Shown: positions 7,957 to 16,711 of the stretch, piece after piece | How positions within the stretch are numbered: position 1 is the stretch's first letter | Layout: every line of letters starts with the position of its first letter | Assembly: GCA_009377795.1 (NCBI GenBank) | Contig: WHTJ01000022.1 | Span: 1-51,339 of the forward strand | DNA from: Propionibacteriales bacterium | GTDB lineage: Bacteria > Actinomycetota > Actinomycetes > Propionibacteriales > Nocardioidaceae | DNA: 51,339 bases | Direction of reading: 5' to 3' | The notes under the pieces: generated by a model | Databases searched by the model: none | What the model saw: the letters and a program-made list of their open reading frames with translations, nothing else | What the model was told of the DNA's origin: nothing | Program-made: the position numbers and the translations under genes

Positions 7957-10496
7957 CTGAAGGGGAATCCGTCCACCCGCCGGCGTGGCCCGGAATCCTT
8001 ACTCGGGAAGAGGCCGCCGAGCGCGCTGCCCAGGTTTCTGACCTGACCTACCAGGTCACGTTGGACCTTCCTGACGATGTGGAGTACAGCTCGGACACGG
8101 TGATCCGGTTTCAGGCGTACGGGTCACGCCGTGACACCTTCCTGGACTACGCCGGAACGCCGGTGCGGATCGAGTGCAACGGGCGTCGGCTGGGTCCTTC
8201 TGCGTTCGACGGCACGCGGATCGTCGTCCCGGTCGACGAGGGCGCCAACGAGGTACGCGTCCTCGGCCGGGCAGCCCACGGACGGTCCGGGGTCGGCATA
8301 CACCGATTCCGAGATCCTGTGGACGGCCAGACATATCTGCACACGAAGTTCCAGCCGTTCGACGCTCACCGTGTCTATCCGTGCTTCGATCAACCCGACC
8401 TCAAGGCCCGCTTCGAGTTCACCGTCGAAGCACCTGACTCGTGGCATGTCGTCACCAACACGCCGGTCGTCGGCAAGACCGTTGGACCACCCGGTCGGAC
8501 GCGCTGGGTGTTCGGCCGGAGCCGTCCGATGTCGACGTACCTCACGTCGGTCGCGGCAGGACCTTTTCGCCAGATCGCGTTCGAGCGCGGGTACGTGCCG
8601 ATCACACTGTCGGCACGACCATCTCTCGTCGATGCGCTCGAGCGCGACGCCGACGAGATCGTCGAGATCATCGACGGTGGGTTGGACTACTTCGGCAAGC
8701 TGTTCGGTCGGCCGTATCCGTTCGGCAAGCTCGACCTGGTCTTCGCTCCGGAGTACGGCTTCGGCGCGATGGAGCATCCGGGTGCGGTGACGGCGAACGA
8801 ACGACTTCTGTTCACCTCTCGGGTCACCGACGAGTCCCGTCGCCGCCGGTCGGAGATACTCCTGCACGAGTTGGCCCACATGTGGTTCGGCAACCTGGTG
8901 ACGATGCGCTGGTGGGACGACCTCTGGCTCAGTGAGAGCTTCGCCGTCTGGGCCGCCGCCACGGCACAGGCCGACGCCACTCGCTTCGCGGGGGCCTGGA
9001 TCTGGTTCGTCCATGACGCCATGGTTGCGGCGCGGCATGCGGATGAGCTTCCGGACAGCAAACCAGTCGCCCTCGAAGTCGTTGATACCGACGTGGCGAG
9101 ACTCGGCTTCAGCCCGATCACATACCGGAAGGGAGCCGCCCTGCTGCGCCAGCTGGCCGCGGATCTCGGCAAGGATCGGTTCCGTGCGGGCCTCCGCGCA
9201 TACCTCGACGGATATGCGTGGGGGAACGCCGATTCCGCGGACTTCGTGGGCGCGCTGGACGGCGTCGCTGACGTCGATGTGGCCGCCTGGGCCGATTCGT
9301 GGATTCGCCGGGCAGGAGTCAGCACCATCGAGGGGCGGGCAGATTCGGGCGGAGTCGAGGTCACGCAGGCGGGCGGGTCCGGTGGTGTCCGCCGGTTCAG
9401 CGTCGATGTCGGGACATACCGCCTAAGCGAGGATGGCCTGTCCCAGTGCGGTGTCCGATCGGTGGACCTCGCCGGAGCGGATCCAGTGCGGATAACTCAC
9501 GGGGCCGGGGGGCTGGCCGATGATCCTGACGCCGTCATCCCCAACGTGAGCGGCTCCACGTACGCGAAGGTCCGCCTGGATGTGCAGTCGCGCCATACGC
9601 TGATGCGGAGCCTGTCGCGGCTCGACGACCCTATGGCCCGAGCCGTCGCTTGGGGCGCACTCTGGGACGACGTGCGAGGCGCCCGGCTGGCGGCCCGTCG
9701 ATTCGTGAGCTGCGTCATCGATCACGCCGGTGCCGAACAGGACAGCGGCATCATCGAGCTGTTGTGGGGGCGGGCCATCCACGCCGTCCAGCACTACGGC
9801 GACCCCGCCGACGCCGAGCACGTTTTGGGGCGTCTCTTCAGAGCCGCCCAGGCAGCATTGGACGATTCCGAGCCGGGCAGCGATCGCCAGCTGGTATGGC
9901 TGCGGATGGTGCTGGCGACACTGCCGTCCGAGCACGCTGAGCTGGCCGCTCCGCTCGTTCACGGGTGCTCGCCTTGGCCGCAGGTGGTCGTCGACCCAGA
10001 CCTGCGATGGCGCCACCTCAGCCGGCTGGCTGTCCTCGGCCGTTGTGACGATCATCTGCTCGCTATGACAGCTGACGTGGACCCGAGCTGGGACGGTCAC
10101 TGCAGAGGGCTGACCGTACAGGCGGCGCGCCCACATGTCGGTGCCAAGGAGAACGGCTGGCAGCTGGCGATGGATGAGACGCGCTCATTGGCCGAACGCC
10201 GGGCCGCCATGGCCGGACTGCCGCAACCAACCCAGGAACCATTGCTCGCTGCATACGCCGATCGCTACTTCGTCGAACTGCAAAATGTGTGGGCGACCCA
10301 GGAAAGAGAGTTCGCCATAGCGTTCGCCAGAACCCTCTACCCACGCTTCGTGCCCGACCCCGCTCGTGTACTGGCCCACACGGACAACCTGCTCACCCGT
10401 GGGGCACCACCGCCCGAGCTGAGCCGAATCCTGCGACAGGAGCGGGTCGAGTTGGCGATGGCGATCAGCGCCCGCGCGCTGGATGCTGGCGGCTGA
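7953..10496 (+). CDS. M1-family zinc metallopeptidase at the end of the PQQ operon
   Basis: An 847-residue M1 (aminopeptidase N-like) protein. The zinc site is His305-Glu306-x2-His309 with Glu328 18 residues on (HELAHMWFGN ... SESFA), so catalysis is likely intact. The usual GAMEN exopeptidase motif reads GAMEH, changing the Asn that helps hold the substrate amino end. An N-terminal beta domain and a long helical C-terminal half fit PepN-like proteins; no signal peptide is seen, so it is probably cytoplasmic. It overlaps pqqE by 4 bp and closes the operon. In other bacteria an M16 protease pair (PqqF/PqqG) trims cross-linked PqqA; no M16 gene is present here. A role in PqqA processing is inferred from position. 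Confidence 0.9.
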   Translation: MTEGESVHPPAWPGILTREEAAERAAQVSDLTYQVTLDLPDDVEYSSDTVIRFQAYGSRRDTFLDYAGTPVRIECNGRRLGPSAFDGTRIVVPVDEGANEVRVLGRAAHGRSGVGIHRFRDPVDGQTYLHTKFQPFDAHRVYPCFDQPDLKARFEFTVEAPDSWHVVTNTPVVGKTVGPPGRTRWVFGRSRPMSTYLTSVAAGPFRQIAFERGYVPITLSARPSLVDALERDADEIVEIIDGGLDYFGKLFGRPYPFGKLDLVFAPEYGFGAMEHPGAVTANERLLFTSRVTDESRRRRSEILLHELAHMWFGNLVTMRWWDDLWLSESFAVWAAATAQADATRFAGAWIWFVHDAMVAARHADELPDSKPVALEVVDTDVARLGFSPITYRKGAALLRQLAADLGKDRFRAGLRAYLDGYAWGNADSADFVGALDGVADVDVAAWADSWIRRAGVSTIEGRADSGGVEVTQAGGSGGVRRFSVDVGTYRLSEDGLSQCGVRSVDLAGADPVRITHGAGGLADDPDAVIPNVSGSTYAKVRLDVQSRHTLMRSLSRLDDPMARAVAWGALWDDVRGARLAARRFVSCVIDHAGAEQDSGIIELLWGRAIHAVQHYGDPADAEHVLGRLFRAAQAALDDSEPGSDRQLVWLRMVLATLPSEHAELAAPLVHGCSPWPQVVVDPDLRWRHLSRLAVLGRCDDHLLAMTADVDPSWDGHCRGLTVQAARPHVGAKENGWQLAMDETRSLAERRAAMAGLPQPTQEPLLAAYADRYFVELQNVWATQEREFAIAFARTLYPRFVPDPARVLAHTDNLLTRGAPPPELSRILRQERVELAMAISARALDAGG

Positions 10497-10953
10497 TTAG
10501 GTCGGCACTGTGGTGACGGAAGCACACAGCGGTGGCCAAGATCCCGATCGCCAAGCCGGGACACGATCCAGGACTCATCGAACCGCACCAACCAGTCACC
10601 GGGGACAAACTGACTCGGCTTCCTTGGGGTGAGATCTCTGTGGCTGGGCACGACCTTGGTTGGGACGTCACGGCCTACATCAGATGGACTCGCGTCGACA
10701 GAGCCACAGACCTAAGCCAGAGCGAGCGAATCTGTGGAAGGTCCTGTTCGCAGCCATCAACAAGACTTTGACGTAGCACGTTAAGGCCTCGGCCCCTGGG
10801 CCCATCATCACCGCATGTGACCATCTGGCCCGTGACTGGCCCGCAGCTCGCGATCGAGGAAGAGAGTCTGTGAGACACGGTGGGACGCGTCGACGCCCCG
10901 AAGGGTCAGCGTCTCGCAGGCCAGCGGAGCTGTTTTCGCTGGTCGGCGGTGTG
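10497..10953. other. Gene-poor strip between the PQQ operon and tRNA-Arg
   Basis: About 460 bp without a convincing gene. A 79-codon frame on the plus strand (10532-10771) and frames on the minus strand show no recognisable motif. CTGGCCCG occurs twice in close direct repeat (10825-10832 and 10836-10843), about 110 bp from the 3' end of tRNA-Arg. Such short direct repeats near a tRNA 3' end resemble integrase arm-binding sites, so the strip may be the scar of an integrated element. No copy of the tRNA 3' end was found to mark an att site. Confidence 0.45.
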
Positions 10954-11026
10954 CGCCCCAGGCAGGATTCGAACCTGCGACCTACCGCTTAGGAGGCGGA
11001 CGCTCTATCCCCTGAGCTACTGGGGC
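10954..11026 (-). tRNA. tRNA-Arg (anticodon CCT)
   Basis: On the minus strand a full cloverleaf folds: acceptor GCCCCAG/CTGGGGC, D stem GCTC/GAGC, anticodon loop CTCCTAA with CCT at the anticodon position, and T arm GCAGG-TTCGAAT-CCTGC, with discriminator G and no encoded CCA. It reads the AGG codon. The 3' end faces the accessory region on the left, the orientation in which integrative elements use tRNA genes. Confidence 0.95.
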
Positions 11027-11054
11027 CGGGGCCGCCAGCCAGCGTACCGCCAGC

Positions 11055-13166
11055 TCATCTCACCAGCGCAGGTTCCCCTTCGACCAAGTCGTCGGGGGTG
11101 ACGTCCGGCTTCTTCGACAGGCCGCTCGGCCACCACATCTTGGCGCCGATGTCGAGGTTTAGCGCGGTGACGAGTATGGCGCGCACGATGATCGTGTCGA
11201 GCAGTACGCCGAGCGCAACCGCGAAGCCGATCTCGGCCATGAAGACCATCGGCATCACGGCGAGTGCGGCGAACGTGCCGGCGAGCACCAGGCCGGCTGC
11301 CGTGATGACGCCGCCGGTCGATGCCAGGCCGATCAGCGCACCGCGCCGGGTGCCGTACTTGTGCGCCTCCTCCCGCACTCTGGTCATCAGGAAGATGTTG
11401 TAGTCGATGCCCAGTGCGACGAGGAACACGAATACGAACAGCGGGAAGCCGGCGTCCGCGCCCTCGAAGCCGAGGATGTACTCGAACACCAGCGCGCTGA
11501 TGCCCAGTGCCGCGGCGAAGGACAGCACGACGGTGGCGATGAGCAGCAGCGGCGCCAGCAGCGCTCGCAGGAGTACGGCGAGGATGAAGAACACCACGAT
11601 CAGCACGATCGGGATGATCAGCTGGTTGTCCGACTCGGCCGCGTTCAAAGTGTCGAGGAGGATCGCGCTGTCGCCGCCGACTTGGGCGTCCGCCTCGGGC
11701 ACGGCGTGGACGGCGTCCCGCGCGTCCGACACCGTTTCTTGCGCGGCCGAGCTGTCGGGTGCGGCCTCGAGGGTTCCCGTCATCATGACGAGGCCGTCGG
11801 CCTCCCCGGCTGGTTCGACGTTGGAGATGCCCGGCGTCTCGGCGAAGGCGGACTGCACCTCATCGGCGCCGTCGGCGTTGCTGATGACGACGACCGGCTG
11901 CTCGCCACCCGCCCCGAAGTGCTCGGCGAAAATGTCCTGACCCACGATGGAGTCGGGCGTATTGGTGAACGCTTCCTCGTTCGTCAATCCGTTGGCATCC
12001 AGCCGGACGATGCCCAAAGCCAGCGCACCAAGCGCGAGCGACGTGACCACCCACACCAGGCGTGGCCGTCGGGAGATACGTGCACCGATGCGTGCCCAGA
12101 TCCCCTCCGTGGTGTGGTCCACCGAACCGAACGTCGGGCGGACCGGCCAGAAGATCCAGCGGCCGACAATCACGAGCAGAGCGGGCAACAGCGTGAGCAT
12201 GGCCAGCAGCCCGACCGCGATGCCGATCGAGAGCACCGGGCCCATTCCGGACGTGGAGTTGAGCTCCGCGAACACCAGGCAGAACATGCCGACCAGCACG
12301 GTGAGGCCGGAGGCGATGATCGCGGGCCCAGCCCGGTGCAAGGCGAACGACATCGCCTCGTGGCGATCCTGGTGCCGGCGCAGCTCCTCCCGATAACGCG
12401 CGACGAGCAGCAGGGCATAGTCCGCGCCGGCACCGAAGATAAGGACCGTCATGATGCCCACGCTCTGCGCGTTGACCGTGATCGTCCCGCTGTCGGCGAA
12501 CAGGTAGACCACGGCTTGCGCGGTCGTCAGTGCCACCATCGCCGATATCACCGGCAATGCCCACAACAGCGGGCTGCGATAGGTCAGCAGCAGGATCACG
12601 ATGACCACGGAGGCGGCGGCGAGGAGCAGTCGCCCGTCGATGCCGTCGAAGACCTCGGCGAAGTCCGCCGCGACACCGCCTGGCCCCGTGACATTGACCG
12701 AGGGGCCGTCCTCGCCGGAGCCGACCACGTCACGGATCCCGCCGTCTTGGCCGACGACCTCCCCGAGGGTCTCCCAGCCGCCTTCACCCATGTTGATGGG
12801 GACGACCAGCTCGAGCGCCTCGCCGTCCTCGGACGGTATCGGGCCTTGCACTTCCCCGATGTGGTCGAGGTCCGTGAGCGTGGCCGCGTGTTCCGCTGCC
12901 GTGGCCCGGTCGGCGTCGGTGATGCCGTCCGGACGTTCGTAGACCACGATCGCCGGCACCTCATCGGTGTCCCGGAAGCTCTCCTCCAGTTCCAGTACTT
13001 GTGTCGACTCGGCGCCCTCCGGCAGCCACGCGGAGTTGTCGTTCTCCTCCGCCTCGGTGAGCTTGCCGGCCAGGGGTCCCGCGATCGCGATGACCGCGAC
13101 CCAGAACAACAGCACGAGATACTTGGTACGACGCCCGCAGATCAGGTTGGCGGCCGATCGGGTCAT
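11055..13166 (-). CDS. MMPL-family RND transporter
   Basis: A 703-residue membrane transporter of the MMPL/RND superfamily. It has the expected two-fold layout: a first transmembrane helix (YLVLLFWVAVIAIAGPLAG), a large extracytoplasmic loop, a block of membrane helices with GIMTVLIFGAGADYALLL, a second loop, and a second helical block ending in VALGIDYNIFLMTRVREE. The two Asp-containing helices (GADYALL and GIDYNIFL) are typical of proton-driven MMPL proteins. It likely exports lipids or hydrophobic drugs; the substrate cannot be read from sequence. The start has AGGGGAG upstream. A double-MarR regulator gene is divergent 201 bp away, suggesting regulated efflux. Confidence 0.9.
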   Translation of the reverse strand: MTRSAANLICGRRTKYLVLLFWVAVIAIAGPLAGKLTEAEENDNSAWLPEGAESTQVLELEESFRDTDEVPAIVVYERPDGITDADRATAAEHAATLTDLDHIGEVQGPIPSEDGEALELVVPINMGEGGWETLGEVVGQDGGIRDVVGSGEDGPSVNVTGPGGVAADFAEVFDGIDGRLLLAAASVVIVILLLTYRSPLLWALPVISAMVALTTAQAVVYLFADSGTITVNAQSVGIMTVLIFGAGADYALLLVARYREELRRHQDRHEAMSFALHRAGPAIIASGLTVLVGMFCLVFAELNSTSGMGPVLSIGIAVGLLAMLTLLPALLVIVGRWIFWPVRPTFGSVDHTTEGIWARIGARISRRPRLVWVVTSLALGALALGIVRLDANGLTNEEAFTNTPDSIVGQDIFAEHFGAGGEQPVVVISNADGADEVQSAFAETPGISNVEPAGEADGLVMMTGTLEAAPDSSAAQETVSDARDAVHAVPEADAQVGGDSAILLDTLNAAESDNQLIIPIVLIVVFFILAVLLRALLAPLLLIATVVLSFAAALGISALVFEYILGFEGADAGFPLFVFVFLVALGIDYNIFLMTRVREEAHKYGTRRGALIGLASTGGVITAAGLVLAGTFAALAVMPMVFMAEIGFAVALGVLLDTIIVRAILVTALNLDIGAKMWWPSGLSKKPDVTPDDLVEGEPALVR

Positions 13167-13334
13167 GAGCTTTCTCCCCTAAAGAACAGTGCCCTCGGTC
13201 CCCAAGCATCGCCGGACGCGCACGGTGAAATCGTCCGGGAGATCCCCGACCCGACCCCGAGAAACCCTCGTGGGTACCAGCGTGCAGTGGGTGCCGTGCC
13301 ACGGTAAGCAAAGCCGCCGACGATCGTCAACCCA

Positions 13335-13363
13335 GTTAATGGTTAATTCGATGTATCGTTACC
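13335..13363. promoter_or_regulatory. AT-rich candidate operator between MMPL and MarR genes
   Basis: Within GC-rich DNA, 13335-13347 carries GTTAAT twice in direct repeat and 13349-13358 is CGATGTATCG, with CGAT/ATCG arms. It lies just upstream of the regulator start at 13368 and about 170 bp before the transporter start. MarR proteins bind AT-rich imperfect inverted repeats in such divergent regions. The assignment rests on position and composition only. Confidence 0.4.
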
Positions 13364-13367
13364 TCTT

Positions 13368-14261
13368 ATGGGAGTTGCGGACCCACCTGGGCGCGGGCGG
13401 ACGGCTCCATTGCCGAGTACCGGGATCCTTGTGCGGCGCGCGTACGTCCGCGCCGTCGAGTGCGCTCGGCAGGCGATCCCCGAGCCACACCACGTACGCC
13501 ACCTCGCCGTGCTGTCGATGCTCAAGGACGGCGGCCCGCTCTCCCAGGAGGAGCTTTCGGCCGTCGCGCACGTCAACCGCACGCTCGTGGTCAAGCTGGT
13601 GGACGGCCTGGAGGAGCGCGGCCTGGTCGAACGGCGCCGCGATCCGCACGATCGCCGTCGATACGCACTGTTTCCCACCAAGGACGGGCTCGACCTGCTC
13701 GACCGACTCCAGCCGGCACTCGACGCCGCGGACAGTCAGCTGACACAGAGCCTCACCCGAGCCGAGCAGAGGCGCTTGAAGCAGCTGCTTCGCTCACTGG
13801 TCGCCGAGGATGACGACCCGCTCGTCGAGTCGCTCGCCGACCGTGCCGGCTACCTCGTCTCTCGTGCCCACGGCCGGATGCGTACCCAGGCGACCGATGC
13901 GCTCGGGCCGCTGGATATGGCGCCCCGTCATTTCGGCGCGCTCTCGATCCTGAGCAGCGAGCAGCCGTGCTCCCAGCAGCACCTCGCGGTCTGCCTGGGG
14001 ATCAGTCCTCCCGCGGTGGTGCCGTTCGTGGACGAGATGGAGGACGCCGGCCTGATCAAGCGCACCCGCAATCCGCGTGATCGGCGGGCGTACGACCTCA
14101 CCCTGACCCCGAAGGGCGGGCGTCGCCTGAGCCGGGCTCAGAACGCGGCCCGCGGGATGCGTGCTGGCATCGAGCAGCGGCTGGGGCCGGACGGCGAGCA
14201 GGAGCTGCGCGAGCTGCTCGGCAAGCTGGTCGGGGCGGTCAGCGGTAGGCGAGACCTTTGA
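13368..14261 (+). CDS. Double-domain MarR-family regulator
   Basis: A 297-residue protein made of two MarR winged-HTH domains in tandem. Each has a recognition helix and a basic wing: RRRDPHDRRRYALFPTKDG near residue 103 and KRTRNPRDRRAYDLTLTPKG near residue 245. Single MarR proteins are about 150 residues and work as dimers; this chain looks like a covalent dimer. The two halves differ clearly, so the fusion is old or came from two paralogues. The gene is divergent from the MMPL transporter and probably represses it. The 3' end overlaps the convergent transglycosylase gene by 23 bp. Confidence 0.88.
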   Translation: MGVADPPGRGRTAPLPSTGILVRRAYVRAVECARQAIPEPHHVRHLAVLSMLKDGGPLSQEELSAVAHVNRTLVVKLVDGLEERGLVERRRDPHDRRRYALFPTKDGLDLLDRLQPALDAADSQLTQSLTRAEQRRLKQLLRSLVAEDDDPLVESLADRAGYLVSRAHGRMRTQATDALGPLDMAPRHFGALSILSSEQPCSQQHLAVCLGISPPAVVPFVDEMEDAGLIKRTRNPRDRRAYDLTLTPKGGRRLSRAQNAARGMRAGIEQRLGPDGEQELRELLGKLVGAVSGRRDL

Positions 14262-15720
14262 TGGTGTAGACGGTCGCCACGCCGTCGTCCTTGGTTGCGG
14301 TCATGTCTACCTCTTGACCCGCGAGCCCTTCCAGCTCGGCAGTGACGCTTTCCGCGGTGCCATCGCTGTCGTAGTCGCCGTGCGGTTCCGCCATGTACTC
14401 GGGGGACCCCAGGTTCAGGATCCAGTCCCCGAGGCGCCAGCTCCCGTCGGCCTCTCGCGTCAGCACTCCGCTGATCGGCTCCGGCGCCGGCTCGTCCTCC
14501 GGTGGTGGCGACTGCCCGTCGTCGGGTGGTGGCGACTGCCCGTCGTCGGGTGGTGAAGACCCGCCGTCGTCGGGTGGTGAAGTCCCGCCGTCGTCGGGTG
14601 GCGACTGCCCGTCGTCGGGTGGTGAAGTCCCGCCGTCCGGTGGTGGCGTGGGCGTCGGGCTGTCCGGGGGATCAGTGGGCGGCGTCGGCCCAGGTGGTGT
14701 CGGGCCGGGCTTCGTCGCCGCAGGTTGCCGCGGTCCGGTGCCCTGGATTTGCGGTGGTTGCTCGCCACGTGACTTCTGGTCCGCCCGCTGCTTGGCCGAC
14801 CGGCCATCCGCGCCCCGAAGCTGGAGCGGGGTGGCGTCGAGCCTTCCGATGCGGGTGAGCTCGGCGGTCGTGGGTGCGATCTCGAAGTCGCCGTCGGCGT
14901 ACGCGCGTGCGAGCTGGAGCACCAACCGGACGTACGCCATCGAGTGGTTGTAGCTGTAGACGGCTCGCCGCAGGTCCGCGGGATCACTCAGGTCGCCGCC
15001 GGAGGCACACAGGTAGACGGCCGAGGCGAGTGCGGCGTCGTCCAGGTCGTGCGGATTCCGAACGCCGTCGCTGTCGCCGTCAACCCCGGCGATGTCCCAC
15101 GTCGACGGGATGAACTGCATCGGGCCGACGGCGCGGTCCCAGGCTCGGTCGCCGTCCAGGTGCCCGCCGTCGGTGTCCCGGATGGCGGCCACCGACCCGC
15201 GGCCGTCCAGGGGCACGCCGATGATGTGCGGGTGGGACACGCCGGTGCGATCGACGACCGCTCCGGCGAAGCGTCCGTGGTCCGACTCGACCCGCCCGAT
15301 CGCCGCCAGCAGGGTCCAGTCCAGGTTGCACGCCGGATGGCTCTTCGACAGCACCAGCGCGGCGTTGCGGTAGGCGCGCAGCGCGGCCGACGGGATGTCT
15401 CCCACACCGGTGCCGCTCAGCGGGGCGACCCGGCCGCGCTCGCCTTGGGCCGCGAGCCTGGTGTCCTTCCAGGGGAGCGTGGGTACGACCTGCTGGCCGT
15501 ACGGCACGGCGAGACCCGAGGTGATACCGGAGGTCTCGACCCCGGTGTCGAGCGGCGACTCGGACAACTCGACCATCTCGGGCGGCGTGGCGAATCCCAG
15601 CATCAATGGCGACACGAAGGCAACGGCGCCCAGCCGCAATGCGGCACGCCCGCGTCCCCGGCGACTCCTGCTTTGCCGGGCTTGCTGCGCATTGTCCGGG
15701 CTGGTCGTTCTGCCGCTCAT
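14239..15720 (-). CDS. Secreted lytic transglycosylase-like protein with Pro-rich repeats
   Basis: 493 residues. After a basic N-terminus comes a hydrophobic segment (ALRLGAVAFVSPLMLGFA) acting as signal or anchor. Residues ~115-295 form a goose-type/MltB-like transglycosylase domain: NLDWTLLAAIGRVESDHGRF carries the catalytic Glu, and AVGPMQFIPSTWDIAG and YSYNHSMAYVRLVL are family motifs. A low-complexity tail follows with about six PPDDG-type repeats, then a ~75-residue C-terminal domain with an acidic DSDG motif. It would cleave peptidoglycan at the cell surface. Start ATG at 15720 is chosen because the longer frame adds a stretch with no homology. Confidence 0.87.
   Translation of the reverse strand: MSGRTTSPDNAQQARQSRSRRGRGRAALRLGAVAFVSPLMLGFATPPEMVELSESPLDTGVETSGITSGLAVPYGQQVVPTLPWKDTRLAAQGERGRVAPLSGTGVGDIPSAALRAYRNAALVLSKSHPACNLDWTLLAAIGRVESDHGRFAGAVVDRTGVSHPHIIGVPLDGRGSVAAIRDTDGGHLDGDRAWDRAVGPMQFIPSTWDIAGVDGDSDGVRNPHDLDDAALASAVYLCASGGDLSDPADLRRAVYSYNHSMAYVRLVLQLARAYADGDFEIAPTTAELTRIGRLDATPLQLRGADGRSAKQRADQKSRGEQPPQIQGTGPRQPAATKPGPTPPGPTPPTDPPDSPTPTPPPDGGTSPPDDGQSPPDDGGTSPPDDGGSSPPDDGQSPPPDDGQSPPPEDEPAPEPISGVLTREADGSWRLGDWILNLGSPEYMAEPHGDYDSDGTAESVTAELEGLAGQEVDMTATKDDGVATVYTIKGLAYR
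14501..14648. repeat. Short tandem repeats in the transglycosylase linker
   Basis: The strand shown repeats GTCGTCGGGTGGTG-type units of roughly 21-24 bp about six times, ending in either GCGACTGCCC or GAAGTCCCGCC. They encode the SPPDDGG/QSPPPDDG linker. Repeat number is likely to vary between strains by slippage. The units have no spacers and lie in a coding frame. Confidence 0.85.
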
Positions 15721-15820
15721 AGGACCCCCGTGACCTTGACCGTGGTCCGAGTTTCTAGGGTAACCGCGGATGGCTGTGCAGCGCACGGAAACAAGAGGTT
15801 GAATCCTTGGCGACGCGGAA

Positions 15821-16528
15821 TCAGCCGTCGAAGAGAGAGCTGAGCCGGCCTTCGCTGTCTTCCGACTCGTCGGGCATGGGCGGGCCCTCGGATGGCTGTA
15901 CGACGACGAATCCCGGTCCGTGGAAGGCGTACTGAAGCGCCTCGCCGCTGCCGCCGCGCAACATCGACCTCATCTTCATACTGGAGACGATGTTCGGGGT
16001 GAGGTTGGCCGACCAACACACGGCCGCCTGGGTGTCGACGTACGTCGGCTGTACGGAGCAGTCCAGGATCATGGGCTTGCCGTGTGCCGTCATCGCGACG
16101 TGGCCCTCGCCTTGAATCAGGGTGTTGAAGAGTCCTCCGGTCATGATCCCGGCGCCCTTGGTGCGGTGGACGTCCCAGTGCAGGTGGGCGTCGAACGCCA
16201 GAAGCGAGCGTCCGTTGATGCTGATGGCGTCGTTCTCCAGCCGCATCACGAAGACGTTGTATGCGCTGTCGGCGAAGAAGACCTCGCCTTGACCCGACAC
16301 CCGCATCAGCGGGGTGTCCTCGCTCGTCATCGCGCGCTTCATGAACTTTCCGAGGCTGCCGGAACCCTCGTGCGTGAACGACGCCTGCCCCTGGTAGGCG
16401 ACCATGGCGCCCTTCGCGGCCAGTACGTCCGGCCCGAGAACCACCTTCAGCAGCCAGGGGTTCTGCAGCGTGAAGCGCTCGGTGGTGGTGGTCTCGTGAT
16501 GCTCCTGGGCGAACAGTTCACTGCGCAT
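15821..16528 (-). CDS. AIM24 family protein
   Basis: A 235-residue protein of the AIM24/TraT-B like family: VLGPDVLAAKGAMVAYQGQASF near the start, FADSAYNVFVMRLE in the middle, and the glycine-rich ICL-like MRSMLRGGSGEALQYAFHGPGFVVVQPSE near the end. Bacterial members form trimeric beta-folds of unknown task; several copies are common in actinomycetes. The ATG at 16528 gives the usual length; the frame stays open further but that part is the antisense of the next gene. It is transcribed away from the epimerase gene, with 183 bp between. Confidence 0.88.
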   Translation of the reverse strand: MRSELFAQEHHETTTTERFTLQNPWLLKVVLGPDVLAAKGAMVAYQGQASFTHEGSGSLGKFMKRAMTSEDTPLMRVSGQGEVFFADSAYNVFVMRLENDAISINGRSLLAFDAHLHWDVHRTKGAGIMTGGLFNTLIQGEGHVAMTAHGKPMILDCSVQPTYVDTQAAVCWSANLTPNIVSSMKMRSMLRGGSGEALQYAFHGPGFVVVQPSEGPPMPDESEDSEGRLSSLFDG

Positions 16529-16711
16529 GGGAGGCAGTCTGGCCCACGCCGAGCGAACCGCCAACCGCGCACGGTTGTTCTCGGCCTGCTGTTGGCGGTG
16601 ACCCCCAAAGGGCGTAATGTTTTCGATGTCGTTATCAAGTTGTGATCGTGCGATCGGGTGGTGCAGTTCATCGGGGAGCTGTGATGCACGCGAGGCCGGG
16701 AGGCAGACGGG

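Noticed and set aside
10532-10771. 79-codon frame between the PQQ operon and tRNA-Arg
   Set aside because: No ribosome-binding site or recognisable motif; not supported as a gene.
2899-11026. tRNA-Arg(CCT) as the attachment site of the integrase at 1480-2898
   Set aside because: No copy of the tRNA-Arg 3' segment is seen near the integrase stop; the two cannot be linked from this sequence.
11361-13307. 648-codon open frame on the plus strand
   Set aside because: It lies opposite the MMPL transporter gene and its translation is rich in Arg, His, Asp and Gln without motifs; a shadow of high-GC coding DNA.
14501-14648. CRISPR-like or regulatory repeat array
   Set aside because: The units are contiguous, have no unique spacers and encode a regular PPDDG linker.
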